Notes: generated from the sequence alone by a model not told the origin. DNA of 64,000 nt from Paenibacillus solanacearum (GCF_910593845.1 NZ_CAJVAS010000022.1:36141-100140), one strand, 5' to 3'; shown: positions 42,771-52,029, counted from the first letter of the stretch. Translations and numbers: made by a program.

Positions 42771-42876
42771 CGGCTGTCTCCCTTCTTCCCATAGCTTCTT
42801 CCTATAGCTTCGTCCCTTCGGAAATCCGGTCCGTCGGACGACAGCCCTATTTATTACCTGCGCGGTTCAAGCGAGT

Positions 42877-44043
42877 CTATAACTTGTATTTCTTCAATAG
42901 CGGAACGCCAATCCGGTTCAGCACGCTTTGCAAAAAAGCCCAGCTTGCTCTTCGGTGCCAAGGCAGATGAGCATCGTAGACCGCGCTGTACTCGATGTCC
43001 GCGATAGCGCCCCGGTTGCGTTTGAACTGAGCCGCACCGGAGCTTTCATGAAGCAGATGGCCGTTCCTTCGTGCCGTATCCATCAGAACCGCAGACAGCA
43101 TCCGGTACAGTCCGGTTTCCTGCGGAAGCGACGTATCGTAGCCGAATACCGGCGTCGTCATGATCCCGTTCCGGCAAAAATACCCTAAGACCGCATCGAT
43201 ACGGCCCGTCGCTTTGCTGCGCAAAGCCCGAAAATGCAGGAGACGTTCCTTCAGGGCGAGCTCGAAGAACGCTTCCGTGAACTGCGGATTATCGTAAGAG
43301 TATTTCTCCAGATAGAGCAAACGGTACAGCTCCGTCAGACGCGGAACATCTCCGGGATGCAGCTCCTCGTGGTCCAGCACTTCATATTGCTTCGACGCGA
43401 GCAGCGCATAATCCCGCTTCATCAGCCAACGCGCTTTGGCGTTCATGGCGGCGGGATTCGATGGATGGAGAAAATATACCTGCCGACTTGGCACCAGCCG
43501 GTAGCCTTCCTGCCGCAGCGCATCCATCAGTCCGCGATGGGTCGATTCAGTTAAAGAACGGAGCACGATCGCATGCCCGGGGAACCGTTCCCGCGCTAGC
43601 TTCGCCACCCGCTTCATCTGAGCGGGAGTGCATGGCGGATATAGATTGGTGGACACCATCCAATTGTTCACGTGGACCGTCCGGTTGAACCGGGATGCCT
43701 TGAACAGCCCGCCCATGATCGTAAGCAGCGCCGACAAGACGCATCGGGCTGCGCGGGATTGAATCAAGTACAGCTCCTGCTTCGCATAGCTGACATAGTG
43801 TGTGTACGGCGAACATACATAGGAGTTGTCATATTCCTCATCGTTGACCGTGACCGGTATCACATGCTCTCCGGCCTGTACAACGTATAGCTTCGTTCGG
43901 ATATTTGCAATGAACGTATTGATGGGATGCCCGAGCATGGGCAGTAAGTACCGCCTGGCGTACAAGCCGTCCGCCGTATCGGGCCATGGAAGACCTTCCA
44001 CGGTGTCCCTTTCATACCAATGAATGTCCGTTCCCGCCGTCAA
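42877..44043 (-). CDS. GNAT/FemAB-like acyltransferase (388 aa)
   Basis: A C-terminal acyltransferase-like region (about 215-360: GDVPRLTELYRLLYLEKYSY, RIDAVLGYFCRNGIMTTPVFGYD, GLYRMLSAVLMDTARRNG, HESSGAAQFKRNRG) follows an N-terminal part of about 200 residues. Likely transfers an acyl or aminoacyl group. The TTG at 44043 has AGGAGG 7 nt upstream and overlaps the ligase gene by 32 nt. The family has no assigned function that I can name. Confidence 0.6.
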   Translation of the reverse strand: MTAGTDIHWYERDTVEGLPWPDTADGLYARRYLLPMLGHPINTFIANIRTKLYVVQAGEHVIPVTVNDEEYDNSYVCSPYTHYVSYAKQELYLIQSRAARCVLSALLTIMGGLFKASRFNRTVHVNNWMVSTNLYPPCTPAQMKRVAKLARERFPGHAIVLRSLTESTHRGLMDALRQEGYRLVPSRQVYFLHPSNPAAMNAKARWLMKRDYALLASKQYEVLDHEELHPGDVPRLTELYRLLYLEKYSYDNPQFTEAFFELALKERLLHFRALRSKATGRIDAVLGYFCRNGIMTTPVFGYDTSLPQETGLYRMLSAVLMDTARRNGHLLHESSGAAQFKRNRGAIADIEYSAVYDAHLPWHRRASWAFLQSVLNRIGVPLLKKYKL

Positions 44044-45376
44044 GCGAAAACCTCCTCTCCACACGCCGCAGCTTCCGTTCTCCCGGTACGTGACGATATG
44101 CCGTGAAGTTCACGGCCGGAGGCCTGCTCTTCGTCCGTTCGGCTAACGACCGCAGCGACTCAACAATCGCAAGCTGGGCATCCCTACGGTGCTCGCCTTC
44201 ACCGGGAACCTCCAGCGCCAGCTCCAATGCATCGGGAGCATGAAGAACGGCATGGTAAGCCGTCACTTCGGCTGAAGACGATACGATGAGCCGGGCGATG
44301 AAGTCGGGAAATATAGGAACGAGCCCCTCCCCGCTCGCAGACGGGAAGTAAAATATATCGTCGCAGCGGCCGTCGATGCGGTCAAGCTCCATGTACGGGC
44401 TTCCGCAAGGGCAAGGCTCTTTGCGCTCCGTCAGCAAATCATTCAGCCGGTAACGGATAATCGGCTGGGTGATGCGGGAGAAGTCCGTAATGATCGGGAC
44501 GAACTTGCCTGATGCGCGATCGACGTATTCCTTTTGCACGTACACCACGTCTTCGTTGATATGCAGCGTTCCGTGAGCGCAGGTTGCCGCAAGGAATCCT
44601 TCCGTGCACTGATAAACCTGATGCACCGGCAGGCCGAATGCGGCCTCTATCTTGCTGCGATCCAGCGGATCGAGCACCTCGGCTACCGATACGATTTTCC
44701 GTGGATGAATAGGCAACCGTCCGTCGCGCCGGAGGTCTGCGAGCAGACGCAGCATCGAAGCCGGGGCAACCAGCAGATCGGGCTGCTGCCGATGGAGCCT
44801 GGCCACATGCGACGACAGCGGGTCGAGCAAATCGTAAAATTGAAAATCGATGCGCCGGCTCCCTACGGAACCGTACAAATTGCTGTTCGCCCGCAAGAAA
44901 AAGGCGATGCATTGACGGCCATACAGCGGACCCGGCAATAGTTTGGCCAGCGCCGTTCCCGCCCATGCCAGCCGCTCTTCACGGCTGACCAGAAACAATC
45001 CCCTGCTGCCCGATGTGCCGGAGGATAAGCCTACCGTCACATCCCCGATCATGGGCGTAAACTCGCGGGTGCGTTCCGCCTCGAGCGCCAGATCCATTGC
45101 CGATTGTTTCCGTATGCCTGCGGTATTCAGCCGGTCCAGCTCCTCCATCATCCGGCTTTTCTCGATAACAGGGTAAGACCGCCATTCCTCGATCGGCCGG
45201 TCTCCCCATAATTCCCGGTAAAAGTCGGATTGCTTGCGCACCTTCTGTATATGTCGCCGCACCTGCTGCTCCTGCCAGCGTTCCAGACGCGAACGGTCGT
45301 GCCCATGCTGGCGCTGCCGGTGTAAAGTCGCCATATAATGCCATACGATATGCCATGGATCGGGCAGCTTCATCAT
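44012..45376 (-). CDS. PaaK/F390-synthetase-like AMP-forming ligase (454 aa)
   Basis: Adenylation-type signature GLSSGTSGSRGLFLVSREE (near residue 125), then YQCTEGFLAATCAHGTLHINED and RYRLNDLLTERKEPCPCG, characteristic of phenylacetate-CoA-ligase/coenzyme F390 synthetase-like enzymes. It probably activates a carboxylic acid. The start overlaps the MBL gene's stop. In a cluster with a KAS III it may act on a beta-keto or beta-hydroxy acid, as OleC does in olefin synthesis; this is inference. Confidence 0.8.
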   Translation of the reverse strand: MMKLPDPWHIVWHYMATLHRQRQHGHDRSRLERWQEQQVRRHIQKVRKQSDFYRELWGDRPIEEWRSYPVIEKSRMMEELDRLNTAGIRKQSAMDLALEAERTREFTPMIGDVTVGLSSGTSGSRGLFLVSREERLAWAGTALAKLLPGPLYGRQCIAFFLRANSNLYGSVGSRRIDFQFYDLLDPLSSHVARLHRQQPDLLVAPASMLRLLADLRRDGRLPIHPRKIVSVAEVLDPLDRSKIEAAFGLPVHQVYQCTEGFLAATCAHGTLHINEDVVYVQKEYVDRASGKFVPIITDFSRITQPIIRYRLNDLLTERKEPCPCGSPYMELDRIDGRCDDIFYFPSASGEGLVPIFPDFIARLIVSSSAEVTAYHAVLHAPDALELALEVPGEGEHRRDAQLAIVESLRSLAERTKSRPPAVNFTAYRHVPGERKLRRVERRFSLDGGNGHSLV

Positions 45377-46236
45377 TCCGATCCCCCGTTCACCCTGTTC
45401 TCCCACACCTCGGGGCAATGCGAAGGAATAATCCGCAGCGCCGGGAACTCCCGGTGCAGCCGGACCAATCGTTCCAAACTCTGATCGTACTGCCGCTTGC
45501 TCTCCATCATCAGCCCGGCGAGCGGATGCGGCGGACGATGCTCCCGGTAGGCCGCGCTCGACCATACCGCGTCTGCGCAGAGCAAGTAATCCTGCTGCTG
45601 CGTGGAGAGCAGCAGCCCGATTTGGCCGGCGGCATGCCCCGGCAGCCCGACGGCCAGCAGACTGCCGTCGCCGAGAACGTCCATGGCATCAGGGAACGGA
45701 TCGTTCACGGGAGGGTCGATCCTCCTCGCGGGGGGAATGATCCGCGAACGCTGCACGAAATCCGCAGGCAGCAGCCCCGGCAGGAACGCTTTCCGCACGG
45801 CGGCTATGCCCCGAAGGAGGCGTACGCCTTCATAAGCTTCCTGCGTATAGTAGAACGACGCTGCGGGGAAGTCCTTCAGTCCGGCGATATGGTCGGCATG
45901 GAAATGCGAGATGATGATCCCTTTCACCTGCTCAGGCGCAATGCCCACACTTGCCAGCTGCCGGACGGCGTTGTCTTCACTGCGAATCCATACCGGCGTT
46001 ACGGCCCGGTACAGCCGGTTCGGCAGCTTCTCCGTTTCCGTCAGGAAGCGATCTGCATAGCCGGTGTCCCAGAGAAGTATGCCTGCCTCCGGATGCTCGA
46101 TGCATGCGAATAATGCCGGAATCCGGATGGCGGCCACCCCGCCGCCGCGAATGGTGATCCATTCCGGGTGCTTGCAGTAACCGGCCGCGAACAGGCGAAG
46201 CTTTACTTTTCGTGTTACCGCAAGTCTAGGCGTCAT
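45373..46236 (-). CDS. Metallo-beta-lactamase-fold hydrolase (287 aa)
   Basis: Zinc motif SHFHADHIAGL (HxHxDH), later PGHAAGQIG (His), and DAVW. A soluble hydrolase, perhaps acting on a thioester or lactone intermediate of the pathway. The ATG at 46236 has GGAGGG 9 nt upstream and overlaps the epimerase gene by 11 nt, and its stop overlaps the ligase start. Confidence 0.85.
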   Translation of the reverse strand: MTPRLAVTRKVKLRLFAAGYCKHPEWITIRGGGVAAIRIPALFACIEHPEAGILLWDTGYADRFLTETEKLPNRLYRAVTPVWIRSEDNAVRQLASVGIAPEQVKGIIISHFHADHIAGLKDFPAASFYYTQEAYEGVRLLRGIAAVRKAFLPGLLPADFVQRSRIIPPARRIDPPVNDPFPDAMDVLGDGSLLAVGLPGHAAGQIGLLLSTQQQDYLLCADAVWSSAAYREHRPPHPLAGLMMESKRQYDQSLERLVRLHREFPALRIIPSHCPEVWENRVNGGSE

Positions 46237-47224
46237 GGCTGCATTCCCTCCACCAGGCTGCAAAAGCATCCAGCCCTTCGTCGATGCTGATGTGCGGGGT
46301 GTACCCCAGTTCACTGCGCGCTGCGCCAATATCGAGCGTTTGGCTGCGGCCGATCATCCCCGCGACGGCTCTCGTCAGCATCGGCTCACGGCTGCCCGGC
46401 AGCAAGGCAGCCGTGAGCTCCATGAGCGAGGCTGCCGTATAGGCGGCGGCGAAGGACAGCCGCTTCGCATGGAGCGGCTGTCCCAGCTTGCGGAATAACC
46501 GCTGCGCCGCTTCGGCGAAAGGCAGCGGTTCTCCATTCGAGATATGATACGTGCGTCCGATCCGATCCGCCGGCGCCTTCTGGCACAGCACCATGGCATC
46601 CACGACGTTGTCCACATACGTTAAATCAATCAAGGCGCGGCCTTGATCGATCATCGGCAGCCTTCGCTGTGCATTGGCCGCGATCAGCCGAGGCAGGATC
46701 GACGTATCCCCCGGCCCGATCACCGCCCTGGGCCTGATGATGATTGCAGGCAGTCCGGCCGCAACAGCCCGATTCACCGCGTCTTCCGCGAGCTGTTTCG
46801 TGGCCGCGTACGAGCTGGCCGGCCGGGCAGGCAGCGGGTCGGTCTCACGCACGTTCATCCTGTGCCCGGAGCCGAAACACACGCTCGGCGTCGACACATG
46901 GATCATCCGCGCCGCGCCATGCCGGATGCAGCCTTCGATCACATGCGCCGTTCCCGTTACATTCGTATCGTAAAACTTCTGATACGCTCCCCAGGATGAG
47001 GACAGAGCGCCGCAGTGAAATACGGCGTCTTGTCCGGCGCACGCTTCGAGTACCGCTTCCTTATTGCGCAAATCCGCTTGAAGGAAACGAATCCCCCTCG
47101 CATGCAGCGCTTGCCTGGCATCCCCGCGTCTGGCCATCGCCGTCACCTCCCAGCCCGCATCGCGAAGCCGGATGGCCAGCCTGCGCCCTAGAAATCCGGT
47201 GCCTCCTGTAACTAACGCCTTCAT
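46226..47224 (-). CDS. NAD(P)-dependent epimerase/dehydratase, OleD/3-beta-HSD-like (332 aa)
   Basis: Extended SDR: MKALVTGGTGFLGRRLA, active-site SSYAATKQLAED (Tyr and Lys), HCGALSSSWG, GPGDTSILPRL. The HVSTPSVCFG and G-x-x-YxxxK pattern with the long C-terminus resembles 3-beta-HSD/OleD-type enzymes that reduce beta-keto acids. ATGA overlap with the ATP-grasp gene. Confidence 0.85.
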   Translation of the reverse strand: MKALVTGGTGFLGRRLAIRLRDAGWEVTAMARRGDARQALHARGIRFLQADLRNKEAVLEACAGQDAVFHCGALSSSWGAYQKFYDTNVTGTAHVIEGCIRHGAARMIHVSTPSVCFGSGHRMNVRETDPLPARPASSYAATKQLAEDAVNRAVAAGLPAIIIRPRAVIGPGDTSILPRLIAANAQRRLPMIDQGRALIDLTYVDNVVDAMVLCQKAPADRIGRTYHISNGEPLPFAEAAQRLFRKLGQPLHAKRLSFAAAYTAASLMELTAALLPGSREPMLTRAVAGMIGRSQTLDIGAARSELGYTPHISIDEGLDAFAAWWRECSHDA

Positions 47225-48447
47225 AATTCACCGCCGTTCCACTCGATATCGCAGGTCGATGCCTCGATCAAGGTCAAATGTTGTGCCGCAGCCGTGCGGT
47301 ACATGTCCAGCAGCATGAACAGCTGCTCCAGGCAGGGAAGCGGGTCGGACCACCGGAACGTCACATCGGCGGCCCGCAGCCATTTGGCAAGCCATGCCGG
47401 ACAGGCGTCCCAAGGCAGCCGGCCTGTAAGTCCGACGGCAAGCATGGGCAGCGACAGCATCGCGCGGTTGCCCGGCATGGGCTGAACCACCTTATCGTGC
47501 AGCGCTTCGGGGCGCAGCAGCGCGGAGAGCAGCTCCGGTTGCCCGGCCAGCAAATGAATGCCGCTGGTCGTTCTTGGGTTGCACTCGATCGGAAACAGCT
47601 TGCCTTCCTCCGTTTCGATAAAATCAAACGCGATTTGGCCGTGAAACCTGTCCATCGCGGTGTAACGGGACACCCATGCCAGCACCGCCGGGTGGGTCAG
47701 CGTCTCGAAATATACGTTAGCGCCGCCGTTGACTTGATACTGCGCCGCATAAGCCGCATGGGCGGTCAATCTCCCCCTGTGCGCGATGCTGTATGTACAT
47801 ATACCGCGACCGGCAATATACTGCTGGGCGACCCACGGGAAGCTTCGCGGGTCCAGCTTCGCTGCCTCCGCTTCTTCCCTGCTCCTTGCGATGCGCACCT
47901 TTGCTGCGGAGCGAGAGTATTCCGGCTTCAATACACAGCCTCCCGCTGCGAGCATTTCCTCCAGATCGCCAGAGCGCGCGAACTCGTGCCAGTCCGCAGC
48001 AGAGGGGATCAGCACCGTCTTCGGAACGGCGAAGCCCAGCGCTTCCGCGTGGCGAATAAACTGCCACTTGCTGTGCAGCCTCCGCAGCTGGCCGAGCGGT
48101 GCCGTGAACACGCGACACCACGAGCTGAGCCTGTCACGGGCGCTTGCTATGACGAACAGCTCCTCGCACGTCGGGATCAGCCAATCGATCTTTTCCTCCC
48201 GGATGATCGCTTCGAGCGCTGCGACGAAGGAAGCCGGCTCATCGGCCGGCGGCGGCACGCGGAAGCTTCGCTTCACGAATCGCGAAGTCCGGCATAGATG
48301 ATGCGCCGCGCTTTCCGCCGCGATCACCACGCAGCCGGCCGCCGCCAGCAGGCGCGCCAGCTCCAGCGCCGCCGGGGCGCGGCCGCCTGTAATCAGCACC
48401 TTGCAGCCGCGCGCCTTCGGCAGGGAAGCTTCGCGATCAGTATACAA
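47221..48447 (-). CDS. ATP-grasp family ligase (408 aa)
   Basis: N-terminal Rossmann-type part (KVLITGGRAPAALELARLL), then ATP-grasp elements: GGCVLKPEYSRSAAKV, WVAQQYIAGRGICTYSIAHRG, IAFDFIETEEGKLFPIECNPRTTSGI (metal-binding Glu/Asn). Joins a carboxylate with an amine or thiol. TTG start with AGGAGG 7-8 nt upstream, overlapping the KAS III gene by 11 nt. Substrate unknown; with the ligase and acyltransferase it suggests an amino-acid-derived or amide product. Confidence 0.85.
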   Translation of the reverse strand: MYTDREASLPKARGCKVLITGGRAPAALELARLLAAAGCVVIAAESAAHHLCRTSRFVKRSFRVPPPADEPASFVAALEAIIREEKIDWLIPTCEELFVIASARDRLSSWCRVFTAPLGQLRRLHSKWQFIRHAEALGFAVPKTVLIPSAADWHEFARSGDLEEMLAAGGCVLKPEYSRSAAKVRIARSREEAEAAKLDPRSFPWVAQQYIAGRGICTYSIAHRGRLTAHAAYAAQYQVNGGANVYFETLTHPAVLAWVSRYTAMDRFHGQIAFDFIETEEGKLFPIECNPRTTSGIHLLAGQPELLSALLRPEALHDKVVQPMPGNRAMLSLPMLAVGLTGRLPWDACPAWLAKWLRAADVTFRWSDPLPCLEQLFMLLDMYRTAAAQHLTLIEASTCDIEWNGGEL

Positions 48448-49429
48448 AATCGATGCCTCCTAACGAAAATCCGGCCGATGTCCCGAGCAGCAGCACACGA
48501 TCCCCGCGTTCGATTCGTCCCTGACGGACAGCCTCGTGGAGCCCCATCGGAATGGAGGCTGCGATCGTATTGCCGCGGTCCGGCGTAATGTACATGAGTT
48601 GTTCCTCCGATATTCCAAGCCTTCTACTGAGTAGCCTCATCGCCATCGCGCTGCCCTGATGGGGAATCACCAGCCGATAGTCGCCGATCCTGCTTCCGGT
48701 GGCCTCCAGTATCCCTCGCAAAAAATCCGGCAGCAGCCGGGAAGCCATCCGAAAGATCGCTTCGCCGTTCATATCGAACAAATAGTCGGCTTCTGCCGCT
48801 TCGCGATATTCGCTGGCATGCAAGGCGCTTCCTCCGCCGCGAATTTCGGAATAGCGCGCCCCGCTGCTGTACGTTTGCATCGCGGCATGCAGCAGCCGGG
48901 ATGGCTCGCCGGCGGATTGTTCGATCACTACAGCGGCCGCTCCGTCTCCGAACAAGGCCGCGCTTTCTTTTTGCTGCCAGTTCAAGCCTTTGGACGCGAC
49001 CTCCGTCGAGACCAGCAGTACCCTCTTGTACCGCCCGGCATGAACCATATAGGACATTACATCCAGTCCCGTCACAAAGCTCAGGCAAGTGGAATTGACG
49101 TCGAATGCAGGAACGCCGGAGTGCTCCTGCCCCATTGCCGTTTGAATCAAGGCTGCAGTGCATGGAATCGGCTGCTCCATCGTCGCACTTGCACAGACCA
49201 GGCAATCGATTTGGCCGAACGTAAGCCCTGCCGCTTCAAGCGCCTTCTGCGCAGCTCTCGCTCCCATCTGGGAAGCCGTCTCCTGATGTATAAAATGTCT
49301 CGTATGCACATTTGTTTTTTTATTGACCCAGCCCGGCCTCACTTGCAGCCTGGCATCCATTTCCGTATCGGTAACGACGCGACCGGGCAAATTGATGCCC
49401 GTGCCTGCGATTTTCACGTTGAGCGCCAT
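48437..49429 (-). CDS. 3-oxoacyl-ACP synthase III (FabH/OleA-like) (330 aa)
   Basis: Thiolase fold with catalytic Cys in DVNSTCLSFVTG (near residue 110), His in IPHQGSAMAM and Asn in DRGNTIAASIPMG, the C-H-N triad of KAS III. Condenses an acyl-CoA with malonyl-ACP or another acyl unit. Unusual N-terminus NKKTNVHTRHF, where FabH has a W-x-x-R-T motif. ATG 49429 has GGAGG 6 nt upstream. First gene of the biosynthetic operon; not the housekeeping fabH by context. Confidence 0.88.
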   Translation of the reverse strand: MALNVKIAGTGINLPGRVVTDTEMDARLQVRPGWVNKKTNVHTRHFIHQETASQMGARAAQKALEAAGLTFGQIDCLVCASATMEQPIPCTAALIQTAMGQEHSGVPAFDVNSTCLSFVTGLDVMSYMVHAGRYKRVLLVSTEVASKGLNWQQKESAALFGDGAAAVVIEQSAGEPSRLLHAAMQTYSSGARYSEIRGGGSALHASEYREAAEADYLFDMNGEAIFRMASRLLPDFLRGILEATGSRIGDYRLVIPHQGSAMAMRLLSRRLGISEEQLMYITPDRGNTIAASIPMGLHEAVRQGRIERGDRVLLLGTSAGFSLGGIDFVY

Positions 49430-49492
49430 GGTTATCCTCCGGTATGCAAAAATTGTGTCATATTCATTGTATAGCAATGCACGATAATTCCT

Positions 49493-49514
49493 AGTACTAA
49501 GTTGCTCTAGTACC
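49493..49514. promoter_or_regulatory. Candidate operator of the biosynthetic operon
   Basis: AGTACTA-N8-TAGTACC dyad plus an adjacent direct half GAGTACC (49515-49521). It lies 20-25 nt upstream of a TACAAT-type -10 on the minus strand, overlapping the expected -35. The neighbouring Rrf2 gene may encode the repressor. Confidence 0.5.
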
Positions 49515-49623
49515 GAGTACCTAACGAGCCGTTCCTTTCCGCCCACACGAAGCAAGGAGCAGCTGCCTCGCGGCAATCTGCTCCTTCTCCACCCCGAAAA
49601 CCTTATATGATCAACGCCGCCGT

Positions 49624-50025
49624 TTACAATGAAAGCTTGACATTTTTGGCCAGATCGGACAGCTTTTGTCGTTGCAAGTAGGCCTCCATCTCCGACTCTG
49701 CGGCCATCATGACCTCTTGAATCTTGCAATCGGGGCCGTGATCGAAGTCGCAGTCGAACAAGGAAGCCGTCCCTTCAATGGCGTGAATGATGTCAAGAAA
49801 CGATATGTCCTCCCATTTCCGCTTCAACCGGTAACCGCCGTTGGCGCCGGAAGCGGATTCGATCATTCCCGCTTTGACCAGCTTGGTCAATATTTTGGAC
49901 AAATACGTGGGTGAAACCGACTGCTGCTCCGCGAGCTGCTGAACCCCAATATGTTTGTCCGGCGTCGCCGCGACAAGAAACAGCATCGTGTGCAGGGCAT
50001 AATTTGTCGCTTTGGAAAACTTCAT
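49624..50025 (-). CDS. Rrf2-family transcription regulator (133 aa)
   Basis: Winged helix starting KFSKATNYALHTMLFLVAAT, recognition part VSPTYLSKILTKLVKAGMIES, then GANGGYRL. The later cysteines (LFDCDFDHGPDCKIQ) number two in this stretch, fewer than the three of NsrR/IscR, so an Fe-S cluster is uncertain. ATG 50025 with GGAGGAAG upstream. Located directly before the KAS III operon and read the same way. Confidence 0.85.
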   Translation of the reverse strand: MKFSKATNYALHTMLFLVAATPDKHIGVQQLAEQQSVSPTYLSKILTKLVKAGMIESASGANGGYRLKRKWEDISFLDIIHAIEGTASLFDCDFDHGPDCKIQEVMMAAESEMEAYLQRQKLSDLAKNVKLSL

Positions 50026-50237
50026 TGCGCTTCCTCCGTTCAATCCGAGACTTTGTATATCTACAATAGCTTGAAGGTGAGAAGCTTGTCAAACAGGGAA
50101 CAATGCGTAATAAGATCATACGTTCGCCACGTCAAGTGCTGTCAAGTACCATCAAGAGCGGTTCGCCGTCTACAAGCTTCCTCCTGTGAATGGCGCGATG
50201 TGCCGTCCGCCAGCTTGTTCTTCTTTAACACGTGAAA

Positions 50238-50267
50238 AAGCCCCCTGTTCAACCGTGAACAGGAGGC
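50238..50267 (-). terminator. Terminator of the VOC protein gene
   Basis: AAGCC-c-CCTGTTCA-N4-TGAACAGG-a-GGCTT hairpin, with five Ts on the minus strand. Confidence 0.85.
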
Positions 50268-50299
50268 TTGATCAGCCGGCCATATGGAATGGCGATGCG

Positions 50300-50734
50300 T
50301 TATGGCTTCGGGTGCTCCGCAGCCACATTGACTTGGAAAATAACGCCGAACTTGTCTTTTAACATACCGTACAAGGGGCTCCACTCTGTCTTCTGAAGCG
50401 GCATGACGACGTGTCCGCCGTCTTCCAGTGCGGCAAAAATTCCTCTTGCTTCGGACTCCTCGCTGGGATGAAGCGCAATCGTTACCGTATCGCCCGGCTG
50501 ATGAGGCATGCCCGGGAACGTATCGGAGAACATCAATTCCCCTTCCCCTACCTTCAAAAGCGCATGCATGACGCGGTCCTTGGCCCCTTCCGGCAGCGGA
50601 TAATTCGGGTCCGCCGGCATATCTCCGAAGGTCGTCAAGCTTAGCAATTGCCCTCGCAGCGCTTTCTCGTAGAAGAGGACGGCTTCTCTCGTATTGCCGT
50701 CAAAATTCAAATACGGATTCAATCGGATCGTCAT
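50300..50734 (-). CDS. VOC-superfamily (PhnB/glyoxalase-like) protein (144 aa)
   Basis: Typical PhnB-like pattern: RLNPYLNFDGNTREAVLFYEKALRG, MFSDTFPGMPHQPGDTVTIAL, WSPLYGMLKDKFGVIFQVNV. Metal-binding histidines of true glyoxalases are mostly absent. Function not assigned. AGGAGC 10 nt upstream of ATG 50734; a GTG at 50743 is too close. Confidence 0.85.
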   Translation of the reverse strand: MTIRLNPYLNFDGNTREAVLFYEKALRGQLLSLTTFGDMPADPNYPLPEGAKDRVMHALLKVGEGELMFSDTFPGMPHQPGDTVTIALHPSEESEARGIFAALEDGGHVVMPLQKTEWSPLYGMLKDKFGVIFQVNVAAEHPKP

Positions 50735-50931
50735 AAGGTTCACAGCTCCTTTGGAATGGGTGGCTCATCTGCAATTATAGTAGCATAATCATGGCAGCTG
50801 TATTTCTTCTCGATTGCTATGATTCATCATTTATTATGTGCAGGAAAAACCTTCCGCATCCCTTTCCTTTTGAAGCTGACAGCCTGATGCTAATCGCAAT
50901 GGCGAAGCGCAGCTGTCGTACCGGTCGCAGC

Positions 50932-51849
50932 CTATTCTTTTCCCAGAAAGCCTTTTTTGAAAATGCCCAGCAAATATTCCAGCGTAATCGGATCGCTATA
51001 TGTTGAAGCTTTCTGATCGATTTCAATCAAGCGGTTATTTTGAACCGCAGGAATCTTGTTCCATATGGCCGATTTCTTGAATGAAGCATCCCCGGCCAAG
51101 TCTCGGCTAAGTATCAGATAATCGCCTGCGTATTCCGGCAAAACCTCTTGGGACAGCAAGTAGTAGCCGGGTCCGAGCGCGTCGGACTTGACCTTCTCCG
51201 GCATCTTCAGTCCCATCGCTTGATACAAAATCTCGGTACCTCGAGCCCATTTGTCGCCGAATACATAGAAGTTTTTTGCATCCGTTTCGAACACCGACAC
51301 GGTGACATTCTCGCCGAGCTTGGATTTGATCTCCTTGCCTGCCGCTCCCGCGCGCTGCTTGAAATCGTTGATCCATGCCTGCGCTTCCTTTTCCCTGTTC
51401 AGCAGCTTTCCAATCTCCAACTGCTGCTGCAAATAATCCAGCTTGCCCCAAGTATACATGACGGTAGGCGCGATTTTGCTGAGCTCGGCCATATTTTTCA
51501 TTTGCGCGCCTGCAATGATCAGATCGGGATTTTGCGCCGCAATTTTTTCCAGATCCGCATCCGATACAATTTGAACACCCTCCAGCTTCTTCGTGAACAG
51601 CGGATTCTCCTTCGTCCACTGATCTACGCCGACCAGCGTTCCGCCGAGTGCGAGCACGTTCGGCGCATTCGTCAAGGCAACGATCCGCTTTGGTTGAGCC
51701 GGGACCTCTACAGGTCCGCTTTCGGATGGGTACGTTATGGTAGCGGAACCTTGGGTAGATCCGCTCTCCTGGTGGCTTGCCCGGCTGCCGCATGCGGTGG
51801 ATACAATCATCAACAGCAGCAGTAAGGCGATGAACAGCTTGTTTTTCAT
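50932..51849 (-). CDS. Iron-siderophore-binding lipoprotein of an ABC transporter (305 aa)
   Basis: Lipobox STACGS near residue 20, then a PeriBP/FepB-type two-domain protein (PKRIVALTNAPNVLALGGTLVGVD, NPDLIIAGAQMKNMAELSKIAPTV, NFYVFGDKWARGTEIL). Binds ferric siderophore. ATG 51849 with GGGGG 7 nt upstream. A Fur box lies right upstream. No permease or ATPase gene is next to it, so it must work with transporter parts encoded elsewhere. Confidence 0.92.
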   Translation of the reverse strand: MKNKLFIALLLLLMIVSTACGSRASHQESGSTQGSATITYPSESGPVEVPAQPKRIVALTNAPNVLALGGTLVGVDQWTKENPLFTKKLEGVQIVSDADLEKIAAQNPDLIIAGAQMKNMAELSKIAPTVMYTWGKLDYLQQQLEIGKLLNREKEAQAWINDFKQRAGAAGKEIKSKLGENVTVSVFETDAKNFYVFGDKWARGTEILYQAMGLKMPEKVKSDALGPGYYLLSQEVLPEYAGDYLILSRDLAGDASFKKSAIWNKIPAVQNNRLIEIDQKASTYSDPITLEYLLGIFKKGFLGKE

Positions 51850-51877
51850 TTTCATGCCCCCAAACGAACAAATTATT

Positions 51878-51896
51878 GATAATGATTATCAATGTC
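51878..51896. promoter_or_regulatory. Fur box of the siderophore-binding lipoprotein gene
   Basis: GATAATGATTATCAATGTC agrees with the 19-bp Fur consensus at 16 positions and is 29 nt from the start codon. Confidence 0.88.
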
Positions 51897-51970
51897 AATG
51901 ACATGGTATAGTATAGCGTTATGACCATTATGTTGTCAAAGGACAATTCCGGTCATGACTTGCACGCAAA

Positions 51971-52007
51971 GAAGCCGGCCGCTCTCGTACACAGAGCAAC
52001 CGGCTTA
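51971..52007 (-). terminator. Hairpin ending the small membrane protein gene
   Basis: AAGCCGG ... CCGGCTT outer stem with an inner GCTCT/AGAGC stem. T-rich after it on the minus strand. Confidence 0.65.
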
Positions 52008-52029
52008 TGAACCGTTTATTATAGTACGG

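Noticed and set aside
47278..48297. 339-codon plus-strand frame opposite the ATP-grasp gene
   Set aside because: Antisense shadow of a coupled operon gene.
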